Below, piece by piece: positions 24,138-31,033 of a stretch of 39,375 bases of DNA. The notes under the pieces are model-generated. The model searched no databases, was not told the DNA's origin, and saw only the letters and a list, made by a program, of their open reading frames with translations. Every line of letters begins with the position of its first letter. Position 1 is the stretch's first letter. Location of the stretch: IMG/VR virus record IMGVR_UViG_3300005537_000017, positions 1 through 39,375 of that record. One strand, given 5' to 3'. The DNA is from a virus. The position numbers and the translations under genes are program-made.

Positions 24138-26609
24138 TTATCGAGGAGTGTTCGGTAGAGCAAATCGTTCATCACCGCGAGCAAACAGCTTCAACTCAGT
24201 GGTTAACCGTACTGGTCGGATGCCAGTCCACACCTCTTGAGGTGTGCTTTTGCCATTGGGCCTGGGTATTAGTATCTGCTCACGCTTAACTCCATAAGGA
24301 ACACCTACTACTTCTAACTTCTCCTTAAAACGCCTTATGTTTAGAGGGTGAGTTTCTTTGTGTAGTTCACACACTGCTGTGTAGTAGACATGCAAATCCT
24401 CTTTCGTCGTGTAACGACGCTTCTCAGGGAGATCAGCTAGGTCCTCTCCGGTTAGACAATAAACTTCCAAGAAGGTTGCTAGAGGGTTATTCTCTGATAT
24501 ATACGCCTCCTTCGCCTTCGCCATTGTCACAGACTCGGTAAACACCTCGTTGTTATCAATGAGCCTGAACAATCCACACATCGCTCTCGCGGCAAAGGCT
24601 GCTCTATGCTTGGTCATCAAATCAACGATCTTCCGTTCTCCCTCAGCTGTTCTCTGAAACACCTGGCGAAAGCGTAGAATCAACATGCGGTTGAAAGCTG
24701 CTCCATCTTCGACAGCTACTATGGATGGTAGGCCGTTGCAAAAGAAGATGCCTTTCACTGTAGGGATGAACTTGAACTTGTTCTTGAACTTCCGTTCTCC
24801 AGTGATAGGCGTACCTGCCCCGTTGTACAGAGACTTCAATCGGCTAAGTTCATCCAGCTTTATATTGCTGGATTCATCGCAAAGGTTGATGGGACACCTA
24901 AACAAATCACCCATCGACCATCTGTCACTTGTGATCTGGTGGAGGGAAAGCGTCTTTGCGCCAGGCCCCATTTGGTCTAATATGATACGCATCAGTGAGT
25001 TCTTACCAGAGTTGCTTTCTCCGGGGCACAGCATGAAGTACTTAGTCCACTTTCCGTACCAGTAACAGGTCCCAATGTACTCCCAAAACACTGGGATAGC
25101 ATCTGGTTCAAACAACTCCGCGATGTAGGCATCTACTGCCGTAGTATCGGCGTCTGGTAGGTAATCAACTGGGAATTGGTAGGTGCTGTGCACGGCTGGC
25201 GTATGTGATACTAATTGTCGTGTCTCCAGGTCGAGCAGGCCATTGCGGAAGTTAATATACCTTGCTGGGTCAATCCCATCCCATGTTGGGATCTCAGATG
25301 TGTCCCGACATAAGTCAATAACTTTGTCTATGTAGTCTGATGTCGAAACATCGCCCAACATATCAGAGACGATGAATCGTAGTGGATCTCGATCTTCTGC
25401 TTCTGGGACTCTGTACACACCTCCTTCATAGTACGCTACGGCTGAGCCAACGATGAGTAAGCAGTAATTCTTCAGTAGTTCGGTCACCACTAGCTTCGGT
25501 CGAAAGGTTTTTTGATCAAAAAACCTCCCCCAACCTGCTCCAGAGGTCCCCTCTGGGGACCCAACCCAGTTCAGTGCGTTGTTTACTGTCACCTCCACAT
25601 ATGCTTTACCTTGGCCTTTAGATGAGTCTTCTCTGAATCTCTCACCGCTAAACCATGTTGGATGCATTAGCACAGATGCTGCTATGCCGGGGCTATACCC
25701 CATCCCTAGAAGGCAGTTAGCAATCCACATGTCGTTATCACTTCGATTTACTCTCCCCTGACCTTTCTGCGTAGCACCAGCTTCGAGTGCAGTAGCCTCG
25801 CTGTAGATGCGTTGGTATAGGGCCTCATGACGCTGCTTTATATCTGCTAGAAACTGCTCCTCATCCTCTATGGGTTCTTCCTCCAGGATAGGTCCATAGT
25901 TAGTTGTTGGCTTGGCCTTAGCCGCAGCAGTTCCAAATTGCTCCATCCTGTAGACACGTTCTGGCTTAATCCACAACACGCGTGTATCTTTTTCCATACC
26001 AAGGTGGCCGCCTTTCCAGTGTTGTGTCCCTGGAAATCTATAGAGGTGGGCTGCCTCTGCACTTGCAGGGTCTCCTCCATACGCTTCAAAACTCTGTTCA
26101 AGCCACCTGTTACGGGCCTCTAACGCTTCAATGTCCGTCTCAAAGCGATCCAAAAGCCAATAGACTTGAATACCTTCACCAGTATGGATAGCGATAGTCG
26201 GAGGGAGAGCGAGCTTTTCAAGAGCCTCTGTGACTTCCTTCTCTGCCACCTCTGCTGGTTTACGAAGCCAACCTTCAACCTTGTAGTAGTCAAGGTCGGC
26301 GTACAGTACACAGTATCCAGACGTATGCTCCTTCTTACCCCTCGTTCCTGGTGGAGGTTGGTTCGCCATAACTGTTGGCCTAAAGTACACGTCCGTCTGT
26401 TTACGCATATACTCCCGACCCCAGCGGAGTATCTCGTCAACAGCTCCAACTTGAGGTGCTTCGCTAAACGATTTTGGTTTATCAGCCTTCCCAGTCCAAT
26501 CTTTTTCCCAACGGTTCACTGTGGTGTAGTAGTCAGGTGGGCAGTGTTTGAACACCGTCTCGAAGAATAGCCTAACTATCTGCTCGTCTACTCTTAATGG
26601 GTCACGCAT
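24138..26609 (-). CDS. Prim-Pol/D5-type primase with SF3 helicase
   Basis: An 823-residue replication protein. The N-terminal part has an archaeo-eukaryotic primase-polymerase pattern: YADLDYYK (DLD about 105-107), HTGEGIQVYWLL and LYRFPGTQHW. A D5-type linker follows (about 380-520, ending EYIGTCYWYGKW). The SF3 helicase has Walker A PGESNSGKNS (about 529-538), Walker B INLCDESS, and the Asn sensor GIFFCNGLPS. A winged-helix-like C-terminus ends near PYGVKREQILIPRP. It is close to plasmid and phage replication proteins that start, prime and unwind at an origin. ATG follows GGGAG. Confidence 0.85.
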   Translation of the reverse strand: MRDPLRVDEQIVRLFFETVFKHCPPDYYTTVNRWEKDWTGKADKPKSFSEAPQVGAVDEILRWGREYMRKQTDVYFRPTVMANQPPPGTRGKKEHTSGYCVLYADLDYYKVEGWLRKPAEVAEKEVTEALEKLALPPTIAIHTGEGIQVYWLLDRFETDIEALEARNRWLEQSFEAYGGDPASAEAAHLYRFPGTQHWKGGHLGMEKDTRVLWIKPERVYRMEQFGTAAAKAKPTTNYGPILEEEPIEDEEQFLADIKQRHEALYQRIYSEATALEAGATQKGQGRVNRSDNDMWIANCLLGMGYSPGIAASVLMHPTWFSGERFREDSSKGQGKAYVEVTVNNALNWVGSPEGTSGAGWGRFFDQKTFRPKLVVTELLKNYCLLIVGSAVAYYEGGVYRVPEAEDRDPLRFIVSDMLGDVSTSDYIDKVIDLCRDTSEIPTWDGIDPARYINFRNGLLDLETRQLVSHTPAVHSTYQFPVDYLPDADTTAVDAYIAELFEPDAIPVFWEYIGTCYWYGKWTKYFMLCPGESNSGKNSLMRIILDQMGPGAKTLSLHQITSDRWSMGDLFRCPINLCDESSNIKLDELSRLKSLYNGAGTPITGERKFKNKFKFIPTVKGIFFCNGLPSIVAVEDGAAFNRMLILRFRQVFQRTAEGERKIVDLMTKHRAAFAARAMCGLFRLIDNNEVFTESVTMAKAKEAYISENNPLATFLEVYCLTGEDLADLPEKRRYTTKEDLHVYYTAVCELHKETHPLNIRRFKEKLEVVGVPYGVKREQILIPRPNGKSTPQEVWTGIRPVRLTTELKLFARGDERFALPNTPR

Positions 26610-26627
26610 GATACATGCTCCCTACAT

Positions 26628-26633
26628 ATTATA
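26628..26633 (-). promoter_or_regulatory. Possible -10 box for the primase gene
   Basis: TATAAT on the minus strand lies 18 bases ahead of the primase ATG. No good -35 is present at 17 bases, so the promoter may be weak or activated. An inverted repeat region lies just upstream. Confidence 0.4.
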
Positions 26634-26640
26634 TCTAAGC

Positions 26641-26699
26641 CCTCTTGATTTTATATAAATGATCGTTTATAATATAACCAAGAGGTTGTTCCAACAACC
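26641..26699. repeat. Inverted repeats upstream of the primase gene
   Basis: CCTCTTG at 26641-26647 pairs with CAAGAGG at 26679-26685. Between them, TATAAA and TTTATA flank a six-base centre. Next to them, GGTTGTT and AACAACC face each other across two bases (26684-26699). The cluster is a candidate operator set for the replication operon, perhaps bound by the nearby ribbon-helix-helix-like protein. Confidence 0.5.
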
Positions 26700-26705
26700 A
26701 TTGTT

Positions 26706-26761
26706 TCTCTGTAAGCGCACTGGTGAACAAGTTCCTCAACTCCCGACCCAGTGCGTTTTAT
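26706..26761 (+). terminator. Possible terminator-like hairpin
   Basis: CGCACTGG and CCAGTGCG form an eight-pair stem around a long 24-26 base loop and are followed by TTTTAT on the plus strand. The neighbouring genes run on the minus strand, so a plus-strand terminator would block readthrough from the other direction. The long loop makes this weak. Confidence 0.3.
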
Positions 26762-26962
26762 CTACTCCGTCTGCTCTGCGATGCTAGCTTCTTCCCTTTC
26801 TACAATGGCCTGTAACACGTTTTGCACATAGGTGCTAGTTGCCAGCCCCTTACTCTCTGCGACTGCCTTGACTCTCCTCTGGAGTGACCTAGTTGCGCTC
26901 CAAGGGGCTTGTACGCGTTGATCATCGATGTTAGTAACAATACGACTACGTCTTAGCGGCAT
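26762..26962 (-). CDS. Ribbon-helix-helix-like DNA-binding protein
   Basis: A 66-residue protein. The pattern WSATRSLQRRVKAVAESKG, then TSTYVQNVLQAIVEREE resembles the two helices of Arc/MetJ-like ribbon-helix-helix proteins, with a basic N-terminal arm (PLRRSRIV). It starts behind AGGAGGAGG. Its place between the origin candidate and the primase gene suggests control of replication or copy number. Confidence 0.6.
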   Translation of the reverse strand: MPLRRSRIVTNIDDQRVQAPWSATRSLQRRVKAVAESKGLATSTYVQNVLQAIVEREEASIAEQTE

Positions 26963-27048
26963 TGTGTATTACCTCCTCCTACCTGACGCCTGTTTTCTAT
27001 GGATCTACTTCTATAAGAATATTATATGATACTTTGTTCTATAAATAA

Positions 27049-27099
27049 AGGGGTATCCCCAGCAATTTTAACTCATCAATAATATTACCTGGGGCCCCT
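27049..27099. repeat. GC-rich stem-loop with TAATATTAC in its loop
   Basis: AGGGG-TAT-CCCCAG pairs with CTGGGG-CCCCT as a bulged stem around a 26-base AT-rich loop. The loop holds TAATATTAC (27080-27088), the sequence cut at geminivirus origins. No rolling-circle (HUH) Rep protein is encoded here, so that match is probably chance, but the hairpin sits beside the iteron origin. Confidence 0.5.
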
Positions 27100-27107
27100 C
27101 CTGTATA

Positions 27108-27373
27108 TAGTTGGTTCTATAGTTGATTCTAGTTGGTTTCATAGTTGGGGTAAACCTACTTCTAGCCTAGGTTTAGTTGGATTAGTTGGTTTTTCATTAA
27201 CTTAATTAAAAAATTTATATATAGATGAGCTAATATATACCCATAAAATATATAAATTAAGCTGTGAAAAAAACCAACTAATCCAACTATGAACGGTTAA
27301 ACCTAGGCTAGAAGTAGGTTTAACGGATTTGGTTTCCAACTATGAAACCAACTAACTACCTAAAATCCAACTA
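27108..27373. repeat. Iteron-bearing imperfect palindrome, probable replication origin
   Basis: Six TAGTTGG iterons (one with a final A) on the plus strand at 27108, 27120, 27130, 27142, 27174 and 27183 are mirrored by five CCAACTA at 27274, 27283, 27336, 27348 and 27367. Perfect inverted segments include 25 bases at 27151-27175 with 27298-27322, and 19 bases at 27130-27148 with 27336-27354. The centre (27195-27269) is almost pure A and T. This layout, between the RHH-like gene and a D5-like replication gene, is what a Prim-Pol/SF3 origin should look like. Confidence 0.75.
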
Positions 27374-27461
27374 TACACTGCAAGGGGTGGAGGGAAGACA
27401 CACTTGTGATAGGCGACTGTACCCACAGCAATAATCGTATAAAACCCAAGCTGAGGGTAAG

Positions 27462-27495
27462 GTTTAACGTATGTCCTGTCGGACATACGTTAAAC
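27462..27495 (-). terminator. Strong hairpin after the replication-accessory gene
   Basis: Fifteen perfect pairs (arm GTTTAACGTATGTCC) around a TGTC loop lie seven bases after the stop codon of the leftward gene. It lacks a clear run of T's, so it may be a rho-independent-like stop with poor tail, an mRNA-stabilising hairpin, or part of the origin region. Confidence 0.5.
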
Positions 27496-27502
27496 GAGCT
27501 AA

Positions 27503-28222
27503 CTACTTTAACTGCTCGTAGAGCCGAGCAGTTTCTTCGTTCCAAGCAGAGCCGAAGACATAGCTTGGCCGACCCTTGACTACCTTCTTTTTGGGTGGCT
27601 CTCCAACATGAGGAAAGCGGCTACGTCTAGGTTTCTCTTCCTCTTCTTCCTCTTCCTCTTCCCATACTTGCTCCTCTTCCTTTACATCTATAGCTGTGGA
27701 TACCCGATCGAGAATTGTCTTCCCGGTTAGGTTGAACTGACGCCCAGCCCAAGCATACTTGTTGTTCGTCGTGACTAGCGGTAGTTTGTAAAGCGTGGCA
27801 ACCGTCTTGTAGAACGTGTTCCTGCCGATGATGTTAGCGATGCTGAGGTTGTTCTCGTTCGCCCACTGTATGAACGCCCTCCACGCGTCCTGTCGAATCA
27901 GTGTATCCGACCGACGTTGATTGGGCTTCCATGAGATACAGTCCACTTTGACGGTGCACGCTTCCATGAACTCTCTAACTCGCTGCTCCGCTTCAGTCGT
28001 AGGTCCTTCCGTCTCGACCTCAATCCCTTCCTCTTCAGGTTGTGGGACAATGCCTCTCCGAGCTAACTCAGTTAGCTGTCTCTGAAGTGCTGCAAACTGT
28101 TGCATGACTGCCTGTTCAAAATTGCTTGTTTCTGAGGCTTGAGTTTCCATCAGTACGTCGAGTCGTTGGGCAATACAGATGAACTCATCTCTCTGGTTGG
28201 TTCCTTGTTCGATGTTTTCCAT
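27503..28222 (-). CDS. Replication-accessory protein with D5-like winged domain
   Basis: A 239-residue protein. Residues 1-60 form a coiled coil (MQQFAALQRQLTELARRG). About 85-175 resembles the C-terminal winged domain found in D5/P4-type primases: RQDAWRAFIQWANENN, then IGRNTFYKTVATLYKLP, then KYAWAGRQFNL. The tail has an acidic run (about nine Glu) next to a basic PKKKVVKGRP. It may be a split-off origin-binding or loading subunit for the primase-helicase. It lies beside the iteron origin. Confidence 0.55.
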   Translation of the reverse strand: MENIEQGTNQRDEFICIAQRLDVLMETQASETSNFEQAVMQQFAALQRQLTELARRGIVPQPEEEGIEVETEGPTTEAEQRVREFMEACTVKVDCISWKPNQRRSDTLIRQDAWRAFIQWANENNLSIANIIGRNTFYKTVATLYKLPLVTTNNKYAWAGRQFNLTGKTILDRVSTAIDVKEEEQVWEEEEEEEEEKPRRSRFPHVGEPPKKKVVKGRPSYVFGSAWNEETARLYEQLK

Positions 28223-28259
28223 TTGGTTCTTTCTTCTCCGTTTGCTATCAACAACATTT

Positions 28260-28294
28260 TAGACATGACACCACTAAAGTGATATTTGTGTCTA
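28260..28294. promoter_or_regulatory. Nested inverted repeats, possible operator
   Basis: TAGACA and TGTCTA flank an inner CACTAAAGTG. The site lies just upstream of the leftward replication-accessory gene, so it may bind a repressor. No clear promoter was placed here. Confidence 0.35.
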
Positions 28295-28317
28295 TGCTAC
28301 TATTCTCCGACAACCGC

Positions 28318-28393
28318 CCCAAAAGTGGAAAATGATCCTATAAGGTATAGTTCTTATAGGAGGAGTTCCTTTTAGGGGTCCCAAAAGCGGAAA
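28318..28393. repeat. Direct and inverted repeats between replication and integration genes
   Basis: CCCAAAAGTGGAAA (28318-28331) and CCCAAAAGCGGAAA (28380-28393) are near-identical 14-base direct repeats. Between them, CCTATAAG and CTTATAGG form an eight-pair hairpin (28337-28360). Next to an integrase such repeats can be arm-type integrase sites or repressor sites. Confidence 0.5.
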
Positions 28394-28437
28394 TTACCGG
28401 GGAAATTGGTTAGGGAGGGTGACACAACGCAACTGTG

Positions 28438-28470
28438 CTAATGGGGGGAGATTCGAACCCTCAACCCATG
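28438..28470 (-). other. tRNA 3'-end-like fragment (T arm), attachment-site candidate
   Basis: On the minus strand, a TTCGAAT loop is flanked by GAGGG and CTCCC, like a tRNA T arm with one mismatch and one G-T pair, followed by CCCATTA like an acceptor end. The rest of a tRNA is missing. Phages that integrate at tRNA genes often carry such 3' pieces in attP, so this is one of two attP candidates by the integrase. Confidence 0.4.
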
Positions 28471-28501
28471 TCGGGCCTGCTTTTTGAGGAGGTGTGAGGT
28501 C

Positions 28502-28530
28502 TTGACAATGGCGGTAAGGTCTGCTACAAT
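28502..28530 (+). promoter_or_regulatory. Near-consensus sigma70 promoter ahead of the tRNA-like piece and integrase
   Basis: TTGACA and TACAAT are 17 bases apart. Transcription would start near 28537, run through the tRNA-Leu-like segment and reach the terminator that overlaps the integrase ribosome-binding site. Repeats of TGCACTTGT (28542-28550 and 28563-28571) follow, 21 bases apart, possibly integrase arm sites. Confidence 0.75.
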
Positions 28531-28618
28531 CTCGTTGCAGTTGCACTTGTCCAGTGTCGTACTGCACTTGTTTCGGGAGGAACCTGTACCCCTATAGGTC
28601 TCTGAACGAGCTTCCCAA

Positions 28619-28660
28619 GCCGGTGTGGCGGAACGGTATACGCGCCTGTCTCAAAACCAA
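28619..28660 (+). other. 5' half of tRNA-Leu(CAA), probable attP core region
   Basis: The segment reads as tRNA-Leu from base 1 to the anticodon loop: acceptor GCCGGTG, TG, D arm GCG with CGC, then anticodon loop CTCAAAA. After the loop the match stops: the anticodon stem does not close and there is no T arm or acceptor 3' strand. It is therefore a partial tRNA, as expected if integrase recombines at the anticodon region of a host tRNA-Leu and the phage supplies the 5' half with a promoter. Confidence 0.6.
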
Positions 28661-28720
28661 GGACACAGCGCGACTTCGCTAAACTGGCCTGAAGAGCGAC
28701 TTCACAGCAAACAGAACAGA

Positions 28721-28764
28721 CTCCTTTCGAAACATTGCAGTTGTTTTTCGAAAGGAGCTTTTTT
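28721..28764 (+). terminator. Intrinsic terminator overlapping integrase ribosome-binding site
   Basis: CTCCTTTCGAAA pairs perfectly over 12 bases with TTTCGAAAGGAG, then CTTTTTT follows: a textbook rho-independent terminator. Its descending arm contains AAAGGAG, the only Shine-Dalgarno site for the integrase ATG at 28765. Folding should both end most transcripts and hide the ribosome-binding site. Confidence 0.85.
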
Positions 28765-29697
28765 ATGCTCATCCGGGACGCCATTGAAGAATATCTGGCT
28801 ACCAAACGACCCTCTATCACCCATGATACGTACGAGTGGTACACCTACTTGCTCGACTTCTTCCAACGCTGGTGTGATACTCACCACCTCACTGTGTTGG
28901 CAGAGCTAAAGGCACCACATGTTGCCCAGTTCGTTGCAGATACCCCCTCACAAAACACGCATACTCGCCATGCAAGAGCACAGGTTGTCAAGAGCTTTCT
29001 CCGCTGGTGCTCAGAAGATGATGAGTTAGGGGTACGTGAACGAACCGTCAGCCGCATAGAGATGCCCAAAATCGAACAGTCTGAGATCCACCTGTTTACT
29101 GACACTGACATCCGGCAACTCTTCAAAGCCTGCGATCAGACACGTGATCCACATCGCAACAGAGCAATCATCCACCTGCTGTTAGACACAGGGGTACGTG
29201 CCAGCGAACTGTGCTATGACTCCACCCGTCCAGAGGAAGAAACCGGCTTACGCATGGCCAACCTCTTCATAGGCCGAGGTGACTCCTACATCAGGGTCAT
29301 GGGCAAAGGCCGGAAACCTCGCAGCATTGGACTTGGCCAGCAAACTAGCCTCGCTGTACGTCGGTATCTCTCACGTGAACGTGGACACTCCCTTTCCCAG
29401 TTTGTCTTCCTGTCTAGGGGTGATGAACCTCTCAGTGTCCGTATGCTTCAACAGTTTCTGGGTACTCTTGGCAAACTGGCCCATGTCCCTGATTGTCATG
29501 CTCACAGGTTCAGGCACACATTTGCTGTGATGCAACTCATGCAAGGGACCTCAGACCTCGTCCTTATGCAACTGATGGGGCACACCACACTGGAGAGCAC
29601 GAAGCTGTATACACGAGCAATGACCTCACTACAAGCTCGACAATCCGGCAAGAGTCCGGTTGATCATATGATTTCTCTTCGCCGTTACACGCTATAG
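28765..29697 (+). CDS. int: Tyrosine integrase
   Basis: A 310-residue XerC/D-like recombinase. Residues 1-85 form the SAM-like core-binding domain. Catalytic residues are in order: R145 in DTGVRASEL, K181 or K184 in GKGRKPRS, H247 and R250 in HAHRFRHTF, H273 in LMGHTTLES and Y282 in KLYTRA. The ATG follows AAGGAG by seven bases; a TTG start 30 bases upstream would lie in the hairpin loop. It should integrate and, with the excisionase-like protein, excise the prophage. The two tRNA-like fragments upstream are attP candidates. Its expression is likely set by the terminator hairpin. Confidence 0.92.
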   Translation: MLIRDAIEEYLATKRPSITHDTYEWYTYLLDFFQRWCDTHHLTVLAELKAPHVAQFVADTPSQNTHTRHARAQVVKSFLRWCSEDDELGVRERTVSRIEMPKIEQSEIHLFTDTDIRQLFKACDQTRDPHRNRAIIHLLLDTGVRASELCYDSTRPEEETGLRMANLFIGRGDSYIRVMGKGRKPRSIGLGQQTSLAVRRYLSRERGHSLSQFVFLSRGDEPLSVRMLQQFLGTLGKLAHVPDCHAHRFRHTFAVMQLMQGTSDLVLMQLMGHTTLESTKLYTRAMTSLQARQSGKSPVDHMISLRRYTL

Positions 29698-29718
29698 GTT
29701 GTACCCACAGTGGTTGCA

Positions 29719-29776
29719 CTCTAGGGGGTAGTATCCAGTTCTCAAGCTCTAGAGGGTCTGCTAGACTTCTAGGGAG
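29719..29776. repeat. Three TCTAGGG-type direct repeats upstream of the Xre-type gene
   Basis: CTCTAGGGGGT (29719), CTCTAGAGGGT (29747) and TTCTAGGGAG (29767) share a TCTAG(R)GG core. They lie between the integrase and the Xre-like gene and may be operators for the repressor. The spacing (28 and about 20 bases) is not regular. Confidence 0.45.
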
Positions 29777-29797
29777 CGCATAGAGAAGGATCTGTAT

Positions 29798-30046
29798 ATG
29801 ATACGGCTGAGGGTAAAGGAAGCAGTCACAGAGCAAGGGGTGAGTCTTGCAAAGCTGGCACGGAAAGCGGACCTTGATTGGAAAACCGTCCACCGGCTGA
29901 TCAAAAACCCCTATGCAGAGGTCTCTACCATTACCCTCGGTCGGATTGCAGATGCTTTAGGAGTCTCTGTTCACGCGCTCGTTGAAGACGGTCCTGGGCC
30001 AGACCAGCAAGGTGGCCTCCACCTTGACAAGCTTACTCTATTATGA
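29798..30046 (+). CDS. Xre/Cro-type HTH regulator, candidate repressor
   Basis: An 82-residue protein with a full five-helix Xre fold: VKEAVTEQGVSLAKLARKAD, WKTVHRLIKNPYAEV, and LGRIADALGVSVHALVED. It starts at ATG behind AAGGA. It lies just after the integrase and is the best candidate for the prophage repressor, although many such small proteins are activators or repressors of neighbouring genes. Its stop lies inside an inverted repeat that overlaps the promoter of the next gene. Confidence 0.8.
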   Translation: MIRLRVKEAVTEQGVSLAKLARKADLDWKTVHRLIKNPYAEVSTITLGRIADALGVSVHALVEDGPGPDQQGGLHLDKLTLL

Positions 30047-30052
30047 TAGAGT
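30024..30052 (+). promoter_or_regulatory. Promoter and operator ahead of the HhH-like gene
   Basis: TTGACA and TAGAGT are 17 bases apart. An inverted repeat ACTCTAT-TATG-ATAGAGT (30035-30052) covers the spacer and -10 and overlaps the stop of the HTH gene, so the regulator may bind here. Confidence 0.5.
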
Positions 30053-30073
30053 ATATATGAAGGAGCCATATAT

Positions 30074-30781
30074 ATGATCGCAAACACAGACGTACAACTC
30101 ATGTTTACAGCTCTCCAGCAACTCCCAGACTTAACAGATGAACTCCCTGAATTCGTATACGGCCACCTCAGTCAGTGTGTTATCGCAGCCATCTACTCCT
30201 TGCAGACTGACGGGGATGTCGAGCGAGCGATTGTCCAACGCTATGCTGAGTGGGCCAAGCTTGAACCTGTGTACCGATCGAGTAGGCTTGACTTCGTGCC
30301 TATAGGAAATCAACAACCACTGGGAGCTTTCATCAGGGACGTCAACGACTGGGGTCCAGACATGTTTGCATCTGAGGTACTACGGAACAGCAGGCCAATT
30401 GGTGGTATCTCACGAGCGTTGAGTGCCTTAGAGTTTGCACAGTTGTGTGTGAAGTGGGAAGTTCGCTACTTCCAGGACTGCGATCGCATCCTCCACAACC
30501 AGGCGTTTGAACGTGAAGTGAAAAAGATCCTTGGCTGGGGTGGAGGCAGAGCCCTTGACTACTTTTATATGATGGTTGGTACAGAAGAGGACGTGAAGGT
30601 AGACGCACGAGTGTCAGACTTTGTCACCCGTACCCTCGGACGTTCGCTGAATGAATCCGACACCAAAGCGTTAATTATCGCCGTAGCGCCACTGTTCCAA
30701 CGAACCCCCAGACAAATAGACAACCGCATTTGGCATTGGGAGCGTATCCGAAACAAAGGACGTAAACGCCATGACCCATGA
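30074..30781 (+). CDS. HhH-GPD-like DNA-glycosylase-fold protein
   Basis: A 235-residue protein. Residues about 145-215 match the helix-hairpin-helix-GPD pattern: KKILGWGGGRALDYFYM, then KVDARVSDFVTRTLG, where the Asp in VDARV corresponds to the VDTHV Asp of endonuclease III and AlkA-like enzymes, then ALIIAVAPLFQRTPRQIDNR. The N-terminal 140 residues are helical and unassigned. It may repair or sense damaged or modified DNA, or only use the fold to bind DNA. ATG follows AAGGAG. Confidence in enzyme activity is low. Confidence 0.5.
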   Translation: MIANTDVQLMFTALQQLPDLTDELPEFVYGHLSQCVIAAIYSLQTDGDVERAIVQRYAEWAKLEPVYRSSRLDFVPIGNQQPLGAFIRDVNDWGPDMFASEVLRNSRPIGGISRALSALEFAQLCVKWEVRYFQDCDRILHNQAFEREVKKILGWGGGRALDYFYMMVGTEEDVKVDARVSDFVTRTLGRSLNESDTKALIIAVAPLFQRTPRQIDNRIWHWERIRNKGRKRHDP

Positions 30782-30965
30782 CCACCATAACCATGACCAC
30801 GAAGACCCTCCTGTGTACGTGATCGTAGACCAGCACGGTCACTGCATCTACCTCACGTACCGGGAAGCCCTCATCACTATTGAATGGCTCCGAGACCGGC
30901 TCCGACAAACCCTACAAGACCAGGAGTTCTCCCCTGACTCTCCCCCTGACAACCCTCACACTTAA
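30771..30965 (+). CDS. Small His-rich hypothetical protein
   Basis: A 64-residue protein overlapping the HhH-like gene by 11 bases and starting behind AAAGGA. The N-terminus MTHDHHNHDHEDPP is a likely metal-binding His/Asp cluster; the middle (VYVIVDQHGHCIYLTYREA) looks like a small alpha/beta fold and is followed by an acidic Pro-rich tail. No family is recognised. Confidence 0.45.
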   Translation: MTHDHHNHDHEDPPVYVIVDQHGHCIYLTYREALITIEWLRDRLRQTLQDQEFSPDSPPDNPHT

Positions 30966-31033
30966 CACAGTCGCTCTGTGTCTGTTCCTGGATGAAGAAG
31001 CTTTCATCTTTGTTAGAGAACTCCGTTGTTGGT

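Larger units (their letters stand above)
26963..27502. other. Gene-free region around the origin
   Basis: The 540 bases between the RHH-like gene and the replication-accessory gene have no coding gene. They hold the start signals of the RHH-like gene, the stem-loop with TAATATTAC, the iteron palindrome and a 15-pair hairpin at the end of the accessory gene. An open frame of 61 codons across part of this stretch is disrupted by palindromic sequence and has no ribosome-binding site. Confidence 0.6.
28223..28764. other. Integration-site region without a protein gene
   Basis: These 542 bases separate the leftward replication gene and the rightward integrase. They hold operator-like repeats, two tRNA-like fragments on opposite strands, a consensus promoter, integrase arm-like repeats and a terminator. 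This arrangement is that of attP plus the integrase control region. Confidence 0.6.

Noticed and set aside
27080-27088. TAATATTAC, the geminivirus/circovirus nick sequence, in a hairpin loop
   Set aside because: A nine-base AT-rich match in an AT-rich region can arise by chance, and no HUH rolling-circle Rep protein is encoded. Kept only as part of a hairpin feature.
28735-28764. TTG start that would lengthen the integrase by ten residues
   Set aside because: It lies in the terminator loop without an SD; the ATG at 28765 has AAGGAG at seven bases.
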